64,000 nt of DNA from Mesobacillus persicus (GCF_900109925.1 NZ_FOBW01000002.1:62001-126000); one strand, 5' to 3'. Positions 42,023 through 50,830 are shown, counted from the stretch's first letter. Numbers and translations: made by a program. Notes: generated by a model from the letters alone, not told the origin.

Positions 42023-42472
42023 TTAACGTTCGGTTAGTGTTACTTGCCGACAATGAACTTGCTCCATGTTCACCCCTGCTTTTTTAAATAGATCAATGGC
42101 ATAGGGATGGTTCTTATAGTCCTCAGCATAGTAAACCGTCTTAATACCTGCCTGGATAATTGCTTTACAGCATTGCAAACATGGGAAATGTGTAACGTAA
42201 ATTTCCGCACCTGCTGTGGGTACACCAAATTTAGCACATTGTAATAATGCATTCATCTCGGCATGGATGGTCCGGACACAATGATTATCGATTACATAGC
42301 ACCCTTCATCAATGCAATGCTCTCCACCTGTGATAGAACCATTATATCCACCAGCAATAATTCGTTTATCTCGAACAATTGTGGCACCCACAGTCAATCT
42401 TGTACATGTACTTCTTAGAGCAAGTAGCTGGCTTTGCACCATAAAATATTCATCCCACGAAATACGCTCCAT
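42023..42472 (-). CDS. comEB: dCMP deaminase family protein ComEB
   Basis: Zinc-dependent deoxycytidylate deaminase encoded in the late-competence operon. The 149-residue protein has zinc ligands His70, Cys98 and Cys101 and the catalytic Glu72 (HAEMNALL and PCLQCCKAI). The second metal-binding segment GEHCIDEGCYV (about 50-60) matches the family. In B. subtilis it is not needed for DNA uptake itself. Confidence 0.95.
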   Translation of the reverse strand: MERISWDEYFMVQSQLLALRSTCTRLTVGATIVRDKRIIAGGYNGSITGGEHCIDEGCYVIDNHCVRTIHAEMNALLQCAKFGVPTAGAEIYVTHFPCLQCCKAIIQAGIKTVYYAEDYKNHPYAIDLFKKAGVNMEQVHCRQVTLTER

Positions 42473-42536
42473 GATAACCTCCTAAATTACTTCGTTTTCT
42501 ATACAGTTTACTGGTTTCCCTAATGAACCGCAATTT

Positions 42537-43181
42537 CTATTTTACCGTAATGAGACTTGATAATTTTTCATATGTTTTTTCACCAATCCCAGAGATGGAT
42601 TTGAGGTCCTCAATGCTTTTAAAAGAACCATTCGTTTCACGATATTCGAGAATGGCTGCGGATTTGGCAGGACCTATCCCAGGCAAGGTCTCAAGATCAC
42701 TCGCTGTAGCCGAATTTAAATTCACCTTGGAGCCTCCTGCTTCTGAGTTAGATCCAGCATTGATTGTCATACCACCTACCGCCTCGGTAGACTCTCCCTT
42801 CTTCGGAATATAGACAGCCATTTCGTCACTAAGCTTCAATGCAAAATTAACGCCTATTGAGTCAGCATCTTTCGTCAACCCACCCGCCTTTTCAATAAGA
42901 TTGATGATTCGATCTCCATCATGCACCTCGTATACCCCTGGATTTAAGATTTCTCCCTTAATATCAACCATCAAAATCGTTGGTTCTACAGGTACTGGTG
43001 AGGAGGATTCCAAGTCACCCACCATTTCCTTATCGTTTTCAACCTGATCCAATGATAGCCAGTCTTCTTGAAGTTCTTCTTCCGCGGGCATAGAATACGT
43101 AAAATAAGCATAGGAAAAGATTAGGAGTAACACCACACCGATGAATAAATAAAGCTTGTGTTCTTTTATCCATTCAACCAT
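42537..43181 (-). CDS. comEA: Competence DNA receptor ComEA
   Basis: Membrane-tethered double-stranded DNA receptor of natural transformation. The 214-residue protein has one N-terminal membrane helix (about 9-27), an acidic linker, a SLBB domain (TILMVDIKGEILNPGVYEVHDG), and C-terminal tandem helix-hairpin-helix DNA-binding motifs (LNSATASDLETLPGIGPAKS and IEDLKSISGIGEKTYEKL). The ATG at 43181 is chosen for AAAGGTG upstream; the in-frame GTG three codons earlier lies inside that site. First gene of comEA-comEB-comEC. Confidence 0.95.
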   Translation of the reverse strand: MVEWIKEHKLYLFIGVVLLLIFSYAYFTYSMPAEEELQEDWLSLDQVENDKEMVGDLESSSPVPVEPTILMVDIKGEILNPGVYEVHDGDRIINLIEKAGGLTKDADSIGVNFALKLSDEMAVYIPKKGESTEAVGGMTINAGSNSEAGGSKVNLNSATASDLETLPGIGPAKSAAILEYRETNGSFKSIEDLKSISGIGEKTYEKLSSLITVK

Positions 43182-43275
43182 TTTAAACACCTTTCTTTCT
43201 TAATGTCATAATTCAACATTGGGACACATAATGTTTAGGAGAACATGATGGATTTGTAAGAAGGAGGGAAGGGAT

Positions 43276-44100
43276 TTGAAAATAGGGATTATTGGCACCG
43301 GAAATATGGGGAGAATTTTGGCTGAAGCCCTGATTGATGGGAATGCCGTTTCCCCTTCTTCGATGATCGTTACTAATAGAACATTGATGAAAGCGGCCGA
43401 TTTAAAAAAGGCTTTTCCGGGGATAACAGTAGAATCAAGTGCGACCGAGGTCGCAGAGCAAACAGATGCCATATTTGTTTGCGTGAAGCCTCATGATGTT
43501 TATCCGTTGCTACAAGAATTAAAACCGGTCCTTACTGAGGACAAATGCGTCATATCAATTACAAGTCCGATTAGTATCCAACAACTAGAAAGTGCATTAA
43601 CTTGTTCAGTTGCCAGGGCCATACCCAGTATCACAAACCGTGCACTAGCTGGTGTTTCACTTGTTTCCTACGGCACAAGGTGCAGCAATACTTGGAAACA
43701 GGGACTCGACCAACTATTCAGAAAGATTTCTACTCCTGTTGAGATTGATTCAAATATTACAAGAGTAGCTTCAGATATCGTCAGCTGTGGTCCCGCTTTT
43801 TTTAGCTATTTAAGTCAACAGTTTATTCTCGCTGCTGTTGAGAAAACAGAGATTGACTATGATACAGCCACAAAATTGACTAGTGAGATGCTAATAGGTC
43901 TCGGTGAGCTTTTGAGCAAGGAATTTTACACCTTACCTACACTAATAGAAAAGGTGTGTGTAAAAGGTGGTATAACTGGAGAAGGAATTAAAGTACTTGA
44001 GAGTGAGCTAGGTGAGATATTTGAACATTTATTCGAGGCAACACACGGTAAGTTCGAAGATGATTTGAATAAAACAAGGGAACAGTTCGGTACAGACTAA
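43276..44100 (+). CDS. comER: ComER, pyrroline-5-carboxylate reductase-like protein
   Basis: Oxidoreductase of the P5C reductase fold encoded divergently from comEA. The 274-residue protein has the NAD(P)-binding GIIGTGNMGRIL at the N-terminus and the C-terminal dimerisation region with the signature-like GGITGEGIKVLE. It departs from true ProC in the C-terminal signature, so a proline role is doubtful. The start is a TTG at 43276 with AAGGAGGG upstream. In B. subtilis comER is dispensable for competence; effects on sporulation and biofilm have been reported for homologues. Confidence 0.93.
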   Translation: MKIGIIGTGNMGRILAEALIDGNAVSPSSMIVTNRTLMKAADLKKAFPGITVESSATEVAEQTDAIFVCVKPHDVYPLLQELKPVLTEDKCVISITSPISIQQLESALTCSVARAIPSITNRALAGVSLVSYGTRCSNTWKQGLDQLFRKISTPVEIDSNITRVASDIVSCGPAFFSYLSQQFILAAVEKTEIDYDTATKLTSEMLIGLGELLSKEFYTLPTLIEKVCVKGGITGEGIKVLESELGEIFEHLFEATHGKFEDDLNKTREQFGTD

Positions 44101-44141
44101 TTTCGACAATAACCTTTAAAATCCTGCTTGTTTAAAAAATA

Positions 44142-44183
44142 AAAAAATCCCTAGTGCACTTAGTTAGCACTAGGGATTTTTTT
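44142..44183. terminator. Bidirectional terminator between comER and yqeM
   Basis: ATCCCTAGTGC (44147-44157) pairs perfectly with GCACTAGGGAT (44167-44177), with seven A before and seven T after, so it serves the convergent genes on both strands. Confidence 0.95.
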
Positions 44184-44197
44184 GTTGAATTTGTAGG

Positions 44198-44950
44198 TTA
44201 GGATAACCCTTTCCTCGCCGTAAATAAAATTCGTTCTGCTTCCGGTCCTGGTTCACCTGGTTTGAAATCAGCCATAATATCAACTAGTTCAAAACCGGCA
44301 GCGTTTAGCATTTGGATATACTTCTCAATTTCATATGTACGTTGAAAGTGGTATTCCTCCACTCGATCATACTGACCTGTTTCCTCATCTAAAACAAAAA
44401 AAGTCAATTCATGTTCGACACTTAGTGGATACTCTCCCTGAAAACACTCCCATATATATGAAATGTTCTCATCGGTAAGTGTGAACGGACCTTCTTGGAA
44501 GATAACTTCCATTTTATATAAGGAGTGAACGTCAAATAAGAATAATCCTCCAGGCTCTAAATGCTGAAAAACCCCTGCGAATGTTTTCTCAACATCCGTT
44601 GTCTCAGGTAAGTAATTGAGAGAATCACAAAAAATTCCAATCATCTCGAATTGACCCAGACTAGTAAGCTCGGTCATATCTTGATGGTAAAAAGGAATGG
44701 ATAAACCATTCCCATCCGCCTTTGTATGAGCAACAGCTAGCATATCTTCGGATAAGTCGATTCCGGTTACATCAAAACCTGCTTTTGCGAGCCGAACTGA
44801 GAGTTCTCCAGTCCCACAAGCCAGGTCCATTATTTTTTTCTTACCGAAGCCATGCTTATCAGTCGAGTGGATTATCCACTCAACCCACCTATCATATGGG
44901 ACATCTTCCATCAAGGTGTCGTAAAGATAGGCAAACCTTTGATAAGTCAT
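44198..44950 (-). CDS. yqeM: SAM-dependent methyltransferase YqeM
   Basis: 250-residue class I methyltransferase. Motif I is visible as MDLACGTGELSVRLAKAG (near residue 40) and the acidic loop as VTGIDLSEDML. The substrate is unknown. The start overlaps the rsfS stop by 4 nt (ATGA), tying it to the rsfS-yqeK-nadD group and suggesting a role linked to ribosomes or NAD, which is only inference. Confidence 0.92.
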   Translation of the reverse strand: MTYQRFAYLYDTLMEDVPYDRWVEWIIHSTDKHGFGKKKIMDLACGTGELSVRLAKAGFDVTGIDLSEDMLAVAHTKADGNGLSIPFYHQDMTELTSLGQFEMIGIFCDSLNYLPETTDVEKTFAGVFQHLEPGGLFLFDVHSLYKMEVIFQEGPFTLTDENISYIWECFQGEYPLSVEHELTFFVLDEETGQYDRVEEYHFQRTYEIEKYIQMLNAAGFELVDIMADFKPGEPGPEAERILFTARKGLS

Positions 44951-45303
44951 GGAGTTAGTTCACTCTCAATATTCTCAAGCGGGGCGTCTCCCCATAGCCG
45001 CTCAAGATTATAATAACTTCTTTCATCACGGTGAAATACATGAGCTACGATATCTCCCAAGTCAATTAGAATCCATCTTGCTTCTTCAAAGCCTTCCATC
45101 CGATTGATATTAAATCCCTTTTCTTCTGCCATATCCTTTATTTCTCGTGCAATAGCCTGAACTTGTTTGTCAGAATTACCATGGCAAATCATAAAATAAT
45201 CGGCGACTAATGAGATTCCCTTCATGTTTAAAACCATAATATTCTCTGCTCTTTTATCATCTGCTGCTTTCACAGCCGTTTGTAGCAACTGCTGTTCACT
45301 CAT
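44947..45303 (-). CDS. rsfS: Ribosomal silencing factor RsfS
   Basis: Binds ribosomal protein L14 (uL14) and keeps the 50S subunit from joining 30S under nutrient limitation. The 118-residue DUF143 protein has the typical VADYFMICHGNSDKQVQAIA and MEGFEEARWILIDLGDIVAH and HVFHRDERSYYNLERLWGDA blocks. It sits directly after yqeK (no gap) and overlaps yqeM by 4 nt. Confidence 0.96.
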   Translation of the reverse strand: MSEQQLLQTAVKAADDKRAENIMVLNMKGISLVADYFMICHGNSDKQVQAIAREIKDMAEEKGFNINRMEGFEEARWILIDLGDIVAHVFHRDERSYYNLERLWGDAPLENIESELTP

Positions 45304-45873
45304 TCAATCACTCCTCCTAAGGTTTACTAAATCATTATACGTGTAAATCGTGTCTGGATATACAGGTTGATTCTTTCTCATCAAAAACTGAATTGAATTT
45401 TTCACTGCCTGCGTCAAGGCCTGATCAAGATTTTCCTTAGCCATTTCCCTAACTTCCTCAACCCCCGGAAAATGCCTACCTGGTTCAATATAATCCGCTA
45501 AATAAATGACCCGGTCAAGCAGAGTCATTCCTTTTCTGCCAGAAGTATGGTATCTAATTGCATCGAGAATTTCAGAGTCAGTAATACCAACTTCTGTTTC
45601 AACCAGATAAGCTCCAACAGGAGCATGCCAAAGTTCACTATTAAAATGAAGCAAATTTTGTTCTAACCCTTGATCGAGAATAATCTGTTTCATTTCATCT
45701 TTCGGGCGAAACTTTGCATAATCATGAAAAATAGCAGCTAGTTCTGCTTTCTTTTCATTCACCCCATAATTCTTAGCAAGAACAATGGCGGTTTCCATAA
45801 CACCAATTGTATGTTGATAACGATGATCAGTTAATTGTTCTTTAACTAATTGTAAGGCAAGTTCACGGTCCAT
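45304..45873 (-). CDS. yqeK: Symmetrical Ap4A hydrolase-type HD protein YqeK
   Basis: HD-domain metallo-phosphohydrolase; members of this family hydrolyse diadenosine tetraphosphate to ADP. The 189-residue protein has the metal-binding His residues and [10 protein letters not shown] (HD motif), [12 protein letters not shown] and [12 protein letters not shown] segments. The ATG at 45873 is chosen because GAGGAG stands about 10 nt upstream and the N-terminus [14 protein letters not shown] then aligns with relatives. It overlaps the end of nadD by 11 nt. Confidence 0.94.
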   Translation of the reverse strand: MDRELALQLVKEQLTDHRYQHTIGVMETAIVLAKNYGVNEKKAELAAIFHDYAKFRPKDEMKQIILDQGLEQNLLHFNSELWHAPVGAYLVETEVGITDSEILDAIRYHTSGRKGMTLLDRVIYLADYIEPGRHFPGVEEVREMAKENLDQALTQAVKNSIQFLMRKNQPVYPDTIYTYNDLVNLRRSD

Positions 45874-46432
45874 ATAAGCCATTCTCCTCAATATAAGTCC
45901 GTACAGGATTTGGAACCAAATAGCGTATCGTTCCACCCTGTCTCCTTCTCTCTCTAATTATACTCGAAGATAACGCAATCGATGGAGAATCGATGAGTTG
46001 GATAGGATAAGTCGTTTCACTATTATAACCTGGCCGATTAACACCAACAAATTTCACAATTGTTTGCAATTCATCAATACGATGCCATTTTGGCAAGTAT
46101 TCAATCATATCTGCACCGATGATAAAATAAAATTGAACATCCTTATGTCTTTCTGTCAGGATTTTCATAGTCTCAAATGTGTAGGATGGTCCCTTCCGCT
46201 CCATTTCAATTCCTTCGACCCTGAAACCAGAATGGCCATCAATGGCCAATTCTAGCATGGTAAGCCGTTGCTGGTTTGTTATGTTTCCAACCTTCTTCTT
46301 ATGAGGAGGCTCTTGATTTGGCATAAACCAAACCTCTTCCAAACCAAGGGCGTGAAGGACTTCGTTCGCCATCATGAGATGCCCGGTGTGCGGCGGATCG
46401 AATGTTCCACCTAAAATGCCAATCTTTCGCAT
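45863..46432 (-). CDS. nadD: Nicotinate-nucleotide adenylyltransferase NadD
   Basis: Adenylates nicotinate mononucleotide in NAD synthesis. The 189-residue protein has the nucleotidyltransferase signature [11 protein letters not shown] at residues 8-18, and the second ATP-binding motif in SSSIIRERR near the C-terminus. It lies between yhbY and yqeK in a coupled cluster; the stop overlaps the yqeK start by 11 nt. Confidence 0.97.
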   Translation of the reverse strand: MRKIGILGGTFDPPHTGHLMMANEVLHALGLEEVWFMPNQEPPHKKKVGNITNQQRLTMLELAIDGHSGFRVEGIEMERKGPSYTFETMKILTERHKDVQFYFIIGADMIEYLPKWHRIDELQTIVKFVGVNRPGYNSETTYPIQLIDSPSIALSSSIIRERRRQGGTIRYLVPNPVRTYIEENGLYGP

Positions 46433-46450
46433 ATCATCTCTCCTTCCCTG

Positions 46451-46744
46451 TTAACGGGGGAGTTCAATTTGCTTGTTTTCTTTAGATTCTTTGTAAAGGA
46501 CAATCGTATTTCCAATTACCTGAACAAGTTCTGCTCTTGCCCCTGATGAGAGCTGCTCAGCTACTGTGTCACGATCTTCCTCACAGTTTTGCAACACACT
46601 TACTTTAATCAGTTCACGTGCTTCAAGTACATCAGCAATCTGTTGTACCATATTCTCATTTACGCCACCTTTGCCAACTTGAAATATTGGATTGAGATGA
46701 TGGGCTTTTGCCCGTAAAAATCTTTTTTGTTTTCCTTTTAGCAT
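46451..46744 (-). CDS. yhbY: Ribosome assembly RNA-binding protein YhbY
   Basis: 97-residue CRM-domain protein that binds pre-50S ribosomes. The family motif GKGGVNENMVQQI matches the CRM GxxG loop, and the C-terminal TIVLYKESKEN strand is conserved. Known as YqeI in B. subtilis. The start overlaps the aroE end by 7 nt. Confidence 0.95.
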   Translation of the reverse strand: MLKGKQKRFLRAKAHHLNPIFQVGKGGVNENMVQQIADVLEARELIKVSVLQNCEEDRDTVAEQLSSGARAELVQVIGNTIVLYKESKENKQIELPR

Positions 46745-47577
46745 GTAGATCCTCCTAGTTGGTTCAAAACGTTTTTCTTCATCCGCTTAGTGTCTGGAAA
46801 AATCCCCGTCCATAATTCAAAAGCAAGTGCGCCTTGATAAACAAACATTTCAATACCATTTTGAATATTTGCACCCAAGGATTTAGCTTCCTTTAAAAAC
46901 TGAGTTTCAAGGGGATTATAGATGATGTCACTAGCAAAACAACCTATTTTCAGCTGGTTAAACTCTAACGGACGCTCATCTACATTTGGCGACATTCCTA
47001 TCGAAGTCGTTTGAATGAGTAAATCGTAGTCCTCTATGCATTTACTTGCGCCCTCAATGTCAAAAATGCTCGTATTAACAGGAAAAGGGCAAGCCTTTTT
47101 AAGCAGGTCAGCCTTCTCAGTGGTTCGGTTACAAATATCCATCTTTTGAACACCTGCTTCAGCCATCGAAAAGTAAATCGCCCTAGCTGCACCGCCGGCT
47201 CCTATTAACATCACTTTTTTATCTGGTAAAGACGAAAGCTCTTCTGTAAGCCCACGAACAAATCCCCGTCCATCTGTATTATACCCGATTAAAGTCCCTT
47301 CTTTGTTTACGACGGTATTAACTGCTCCGATCGCTTCGGCAAGAGGGTCTATTTCATCAAGAAAATTCATAATTTCCGTCTTATGCGGAATTGTGACATT
47401 AAAGCCATCTATACCAATTGCTTTGAATCCTTTAATTGCATCCTCTAGATTGCTCTTTCTTACATGCAAAGGAACGTACGCCGCATCAATTCCATAATGA
47501 TTGAATAGGTCATTATGCATAACCGGCGACATTGAATGAGCAATTGGATCCCCGATTACCCCAAAAAGCTTTTTCAT
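46738..47577 (-). CDS. aroE: Shikimate dehydrogenase AroE
   Basis: NADP-dependent reduction of 3-dehydroshikimate to shikimate in aromatic amino acid synthesis. The 279-residue protein has the shikimate-binding HSMSPVMHN, the catalytic Lys in NVTIPHKTEIM, and the dinucleotide-binding GAGGAARAI. The ATG at 47577 is chosen for the upstream GGAGGGAGAAGG. It lies between yqeH and yhbY, as in B. subtilis. Confidence 0.97.
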   Translation of the reverse strand: MKKLFGVIGDPIAHSMSPVMHNDLFNHYGIDAAYVPLHVRKSNLEDAIKGFKAIGIDGFNVTIPHKTEIMNFLDEIDPLAEAIGAVNTVVNKEGTLIGYNTDGRGFVRGLTEELSSLPDKKVMLIGAGGAARAIYFSMAEAGVQKMDICNRTTEKADLLKKACPFPVNTSIFDIEGASKCIEDYDLLIQTTSIGMSPNVDERPLEFNQLKIGCFASDIIYNPLETQFLKEAKSLGANIQNGIEMFVYQGALAFELWTGIFPDTKRMKKNVLNQLGGSTC

Positions 47578-47713
47578 CCTTCTCCCTCCGAACAATCACT
47601 CCGAATAAACAAAACCTTTTACTTATCTCTATAGATTTAGGCTCTCTTAACTTAGTCTGTTGCTTTCCGCTACAATCAATGACAAGCAAAATCAATTATG
47701 TCTTTTATAATCC

Positions 47714-48820
47714 TTATATCAAAGACTTTCGCAACATAACTTGTACACCTTTAGGAACATAGGCTGCGACTTTAACTCCTGCATCGTTAACCGTCATCCA
47801 ACCAAGGCCTGAAAAGACGACATCTGTTTTTGGTTCTTTTATCGTAAATTCATGTCTTACTAGTTCTGGGAATTCCTCTAGTTGTTCCTGCCTAGGAGGA
47901 GTTAACATTTCACCGACATGCTTTTGATAGAGCTCTTCGGCATTTTCAAGCTTCGTTCGATGGATATTTAGTTCATTTGAGAGGTAACAAGTGAAAGATC
48001 TTCTCCCTCCAGATACGTAATCAAACCGGGCTAACCCACCAAAGAACAAAGTTTGTCCTTCGTTTAACTGGTAGATTTTCGGTTTGATTTCCTTTTTAGG
48101 TGTGATGATCTTCAAATCTCGCTTATCAACATAATGAGCCATTTGATGATGATTAATGATCCCTGGGGTATCAATCAAGAACTTTCCGTCATCAAGTGGA
48201 ACTTCTATAATATCAAGCGTCGTTCCCGGGAAATGGGAAGTGGTAATGATATCGTTCTCCCCGGTCACTTCTTTAATAATTCGATTAATGAAGGTTGACT
48301 TCCCGACATTTGTACAGCCAACGACATAAACGTCCTTCCCGTTGCGATATTCATCAATTGCTGCTGCTGCATCCCGAATGTTTTTCCCTTTTGATGCACT
48401 AACAAGAAATACATCTTTTGGAATTAAGCCAAGATCTTTTGACTCCTTCTTCATCCAATCAATCAGTTTGTTTTGTTTAACTGACTTTGGGACAAGATCG
48501 GCTTTATTTCCAATAAGTATCACCGGATTTTTCCCAGCGAATCTTTGTATTCCAGGAAGCCAGCTCCCATTAAAATCAAAAATATCGACAATTTTCACAA
48601 TCAACGCATCTTTTTGACCGATGCCATTTAATATTTTTAAAAAGTCGTCATCCGTTAAGCTAACGTCCTGTACTTCATTATAGTGTTTTAATCGAAAACA
48701 CCTTTGGCAAACCACAACTTCTTTTTCCAATGAAGATAGCGGAGCGTATCCTAAATGCTCGGGTTCTTCTGTTTGAATCTTAACGCCACAACCTGTACAC
48801 ACTATTTGCTCGTCACTCAA
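47714..48820 (-). CDS. yqeH: Ribosome biogenesis GTPase YqeH
   Basis: Circularly permuted GTPase needed for 30S subunit assembly. The 368-residue protein has an N-terminal treble-clef zinc finger (Cys8, Cys11, Cys38, Cys41) and GTPase motifs in permuted order: NKAD (G4), SASKG (G5), GCTNVGKST (G1), then DTPG (G3). The C-terminal region binds RNA in relatives. Three bases separate it from yqeG, so the two are co-transcribed. Confidence 0.97.
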   Translation of the reverse strand: MSDEQIVCTGCGVKIQTEEPEHLGYAPLSSLEKEVVVCQRCFRLKHYNEVQDVSLTDDDFLKILNGIGQKDALIVKIVDIFDFNGSWLPGIQRFAGKNPVILIGNKADLVPKSVKQNKLIDWMKKESKDLGLIPKDVFLVSASKGKNIRDAAAAIDEYRNGKDVYVVGCTNVGKSTFINRIIKEVTGENDIITTSHFPGTTLDIIEVPLDDGKFLIDTPGIINHHQMAHYVDKRDLKIITPKKEIKPKIYQLNEGQTLFFGGLARFDYVSGGRRSFTCYLSNELNIHRTKLENAEELYQKHVGEMLTPPRQEQLEEFPELVRHEFTIKEPKTDVVFSGLGWMTVNDAGVKVAAYVPKGVQVMLRKSLI

Positions 48821-48823
48821 TAC

Positions 48824-49339
48824 TTAATCCTCCCAATTCAATTTACCTTGTTTTCTAAATATATTTAAAAGCCTTCTCTCAATTGCCCGGTTAAACCTCG
48901 TTGCTAATCCGTCTGTTTGTGCCACTGGTATCACAAGGATTGTATGGAAACCACCTCTATTTCCTCCAAACACATCGGTCAAGAGTTGGTCACCAATGAC
49001 AACCGTCTCGTCTTTCTTTAATCCCATTTCCTTGACAGCCCGGTTAAAGGCTATAGTCATTGGCTTTTTGGCTCGATAAATATAAGGTGTTACGAGTGGG
49101 TCTGAAAATGCTTTAACTCGTTCTTCATTATTATTAGACACAATTGTAACAAGGATGTTGTTTTTCTTCATATTTTCAAACCACTCAATAAGTTTAGGGG
49201 TTGCTGACGGTCGATCCCACTCTACGAGAGTATTGTCCAAGTCCGTAATAATCCCTTTCACACCTTTTTCTATTAAGCTTTCCGGCGTGATATCAAATAT
49301 ACTTTTTACATGCTGGTCTGGCAAAAAATACTTTAGCAC
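48824..49339 (-). CDS. yqeG: YqeG family HAD-IIIA phosphatase
   Basis: 171-residue haloacid-dehalogenase-superfamily phosphatase. The catalytic motif DLDNTLVEWD places the nucleophile at Asp33 and the acid/base at Asp35; motif III GDQLLTDVFGGNR is near the C-terminal third. The GTG at 49339 is preferred because AGGTG stands 7 nt upstream and the N-terminus then reads MLKYFLPDQHV, matching B. subtilis YqeG. The substrate is unknown. Confidence 0.93.
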   Translation of the reverse strand: MLKYFLPDQHVKSIFDITPESLIEKGVKGIITDLDNTLVEWDRPSATPKLIEWFENMKKNNILVTIVSNNNEERVKAFSDPLVTPYIYRAKKPMTIAFNRAVKEMGLKKDETVVIGDQLLTDVFGGNRGGFHTILVIPVAQTDGLATRFNRAIERRLLNIFRKQGKLNWED

Positions 49340-49465
49340 TAAGTTACACCTCATTAAATATAATTGCGATTATATCGTTAACATCATAACTAATTTTTTC
49401 CCTTGTTACAAAAAATATCAAATATTAATAGAAATTTTTCGACATATTTCAACTTTTTCCAAAGC

Positions 49466-49564
49466 TGTGGATAACTTTACCCACATTATACCTCTTGAAA
49501 TTCATAATATTTCACCTTTTATGAACAACTTAATCACAGGTTATCCACCGTGAATTGTGGATAA
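49466..49564. promoter_or_regulatory. DnaA-box cluster upstream of sda
   Basis: Two perfect DnaA boxes (TGTGGATAA at 49466-49474 and 49556-49564) and two with one mismatch (TTACCCACA at 49477-49485 and TTATCCACC at 49541-49549) form two head-to-head pairs about 70 nt apart. DnaA activates sda in B. subtilis, so these sites fit direct control of the checkpoint gene. The 343-nt gap 49340-49682 contains only these regulatory sites. Confidence 0.85.
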
Positions 49565-49566
49565 TT

Positions 49567-49580
49567 AGAACGGTTGTTCT
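49567..49580. promoter_or_regulatory. LexA-like box upstream of sda
   Basis: GAAC-GGTT-GTTC at 49568-49579 matches the central GAAC-N4-GTTC of the Gram-positive LexA (DinR) box; the outer bases are A and T rather than C and G. It overlaps the proposed -35 of sda. Confidence 0.45.
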
Positions 49581-49602
49581 GCAAGTTTAAATCTGATAGA
49601 GT
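49574..49602 (+). promoter_or_regulatory. Possible sda promoter
   Basis: TTGTTC (49574-49579), 17 nt, TAGAGT (49597-49602). The match to consensus is moderate, which suits an activated promoter. Confidence 0.4.
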
Positions 49603-49682
49603 AAGGGTACAAATTAGTAACTTACCACTATATGTACGTTGTTCCGTAAATATACGTTCATTTTCGGGGGTGAATGATTTTC

Positions 49683-49823
49683 ATGCGAAAACTTTCGGAT
49701 GAATTGTTGATCGAGTCCTATTACAAAGCAAGAGAACTAAAACTAAACAAAGAGTTTATCCTGTTAATCGAAACAGAGATTAAGCGCCGGTCATTAACTC
49801 ATAAAATTCGAGTTTCTTCTTAA
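49683..49823 (+). CDS. sda: Sporulation checkpoint inhibitor Sda
   Basis: 46-residue helical-hairpin protein that inhibits the sporulation histidine kinases (KinA) when replication is disturbed. The sequence starts [20 protein letters not shown] and ends in the conserved [15 protein letters not shown], nearly identical in pattern to B. subtilis Sda. A GGGGGTG ribosome binding site precedes it; an in-frame ATG three codons upstream (49674) is an alternative. It is on the plus strand, divergent from yqeG, as in B. subtilis. Confidence 0.93.
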   Translation: MRKLSDELLIESYYKARELKLNKEFILLIETEIKRRSLTHKIRVSS

Positions 49824-49826
49824 AAA

Positions 49827-49847
49827 ACGTCCCATTGGGCGTTTTTG
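49827..49847 (+). terminator. Terminator of sda
   Basis: ACGTCCC pairs with GGGCGT (one bulge) around ATT, followed by TTTTGTTTT, right after the sda stop. Confidence 0.7.
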
Positions 49848-49851
49848 TTTT

Positions 49852-49966
49852 AGGCTCTTCTCTCAAAGTTTGTTCCTTTTGGATTCAATTCAGATGGTCT
49901 AAGCTTCAAGTTACTTCCAAAAACTTTTTTAGAGAAAAGAGCTTGCAAACTTCCACGAAAACAGCC
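49852..49966 (+). repeat. Dispersed repeat R1, copy B
   Basis: Left end GGCTCTTCTCTCAAAGTTTG with GTTCCTTTTGGATTC, and the inverted partner GAGAAAAGAGCTTGCAAACTT at 49932. Compare copy A: GTTCCCTTTGGATA and GAGAAAAGAGCTTACAAACTT. This copy lacks the long tail after the inverted partner. Confidence 0.6.
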
Positions 49967-50017
49967 ATGTTCTATCTATCGTTTGCGTCGTACACAGCTT
50001 ATAATTGAGGGCAAAAT

Positions 50018-50038
50018 GGCACAGACTTTCTCTGTGCC
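50018..50038 (-). terminator. Terminator of psd
   Basis: On the minus strand GGCACAGA pairs with TCTGTGCC around GAAAG, followed by ATTTTG. Flanking TTGAGG and CCTCAA extend the fold. It lies just past the psd stop. Confidence 0.75.
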
Positions 50039-50050
50039 AAATCCTCAAAT

Positions 50051-50830
50051 TCAATTATTCAAACTTCCAAGTTTTTCTCCTACCTTAATTGGCTTAGGAA
50101 GATTGAGCTCTTCAGATATGTTTAGAGCATCCTGCTCGAACAGAAGAACAACAGTTGAGCCAAAAGAAAAATAAGCGATTTCTTCACCTTTTTGAAGGGT
50201 TTCTCCTTTATGTATGAGTTCGATAGAATTGACAAACATCGCCCCTACCTTTACGACTGCCATTCTTCCATTCTCATAGCCAATCTCGGTAATATTCCGA
50301 TAGTTTTTAGCTAGTGTATCTCTTCCATATTTAAGACCTAGCCGATTAACTGGATAAGACGAAGTTCCAAGGGTCCACCGCTTTAAGACTTCACCAGAAA
50401 TTGGACTATGAATCCGGTGATAATGACTTGGACTCAAATAAAGAACCATGTATTTCCCTTGTTTGTAATACTCGGCCGCTTCCTTACTACCTAACATTTC
50501 AGCAATAGAATAAATTTTCCCTTTTACAACGATTTGATGGTTAGGTTCAATAACGCCAATGTCCTCAATCACCGCATCGACAGGACTGACAACATCGGAG
50601 TCCAAGGCAATCGGCCTCATTCCCGGCTTTAGTTTTCGAATAAAGAAGTCATGCAAACTTTCATATTCGTGTAGGTTCTTTTCCATTTCTTCTTGATTTA
50701 TCTTATAAACACTAGCGAAGGAAGGGACAATCCATTTGCTTTTCCGGGATTGCGCAAAACGCTTTAATATTTTAGAAGACCAGTTCCGATTGGTTAATTC
50801 AATGAATAAACGATATAAGCTTTGTATCAA
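50051..50830 (-). CDS. psd: Phosphatidylserine decarboxylase
   Basis: Makes phosphatidylethanolamine from phosphatidylserine at the membrane. The 259-residue proenzyme has YLSPSHYHRIHSP and the self-cleavage site in YFSFGSTVVLLFE (a Gly-Ser bond in an LGST-like motif; the serine becomes the pyruvoyl group). The TTG at 50830 is chosen because GGAGGTC stands 6 nt upstream and the product MIQSLYRLFIELTN then aligns with relatives; an ATG 11 codons upstream has no such site. No pssA is next to it, and in B. subtilis psd lies elsewhere in the genome, so this placement is a local rearrangement. Confidence 0.92.
   Translation of the reverse strand: MIQSLYRLFIELTNRNWSSKILKRFAQSRKSKWIVPSFASVYKINQEEMEKNLHEYESLHDFFIRKLKPGMRPIALDSDVVSPVDAVIEDIGVIEPNHQIVVKGKIYSIAEMLGSKEAAEYYKQGKYMVLYLSPSHYHRIHSPISGEVLKRWTLGTSSYPVNRLGLKYGRDTLAKNYRNITEIGYENGRMAVVKVGAMFVNSIELIHKGETLQKGEEIAYFSFGSTVVLLFEQDALNISEELNLPKPIKVGEKLGSLNN

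Noticed and set aside
43276-44100. comER as proline biosynthesis proC
   Set aside because: The place opposite comEA and the departures from the ProC C-terminal signature point to ComER; true proC is normally elsewhere.
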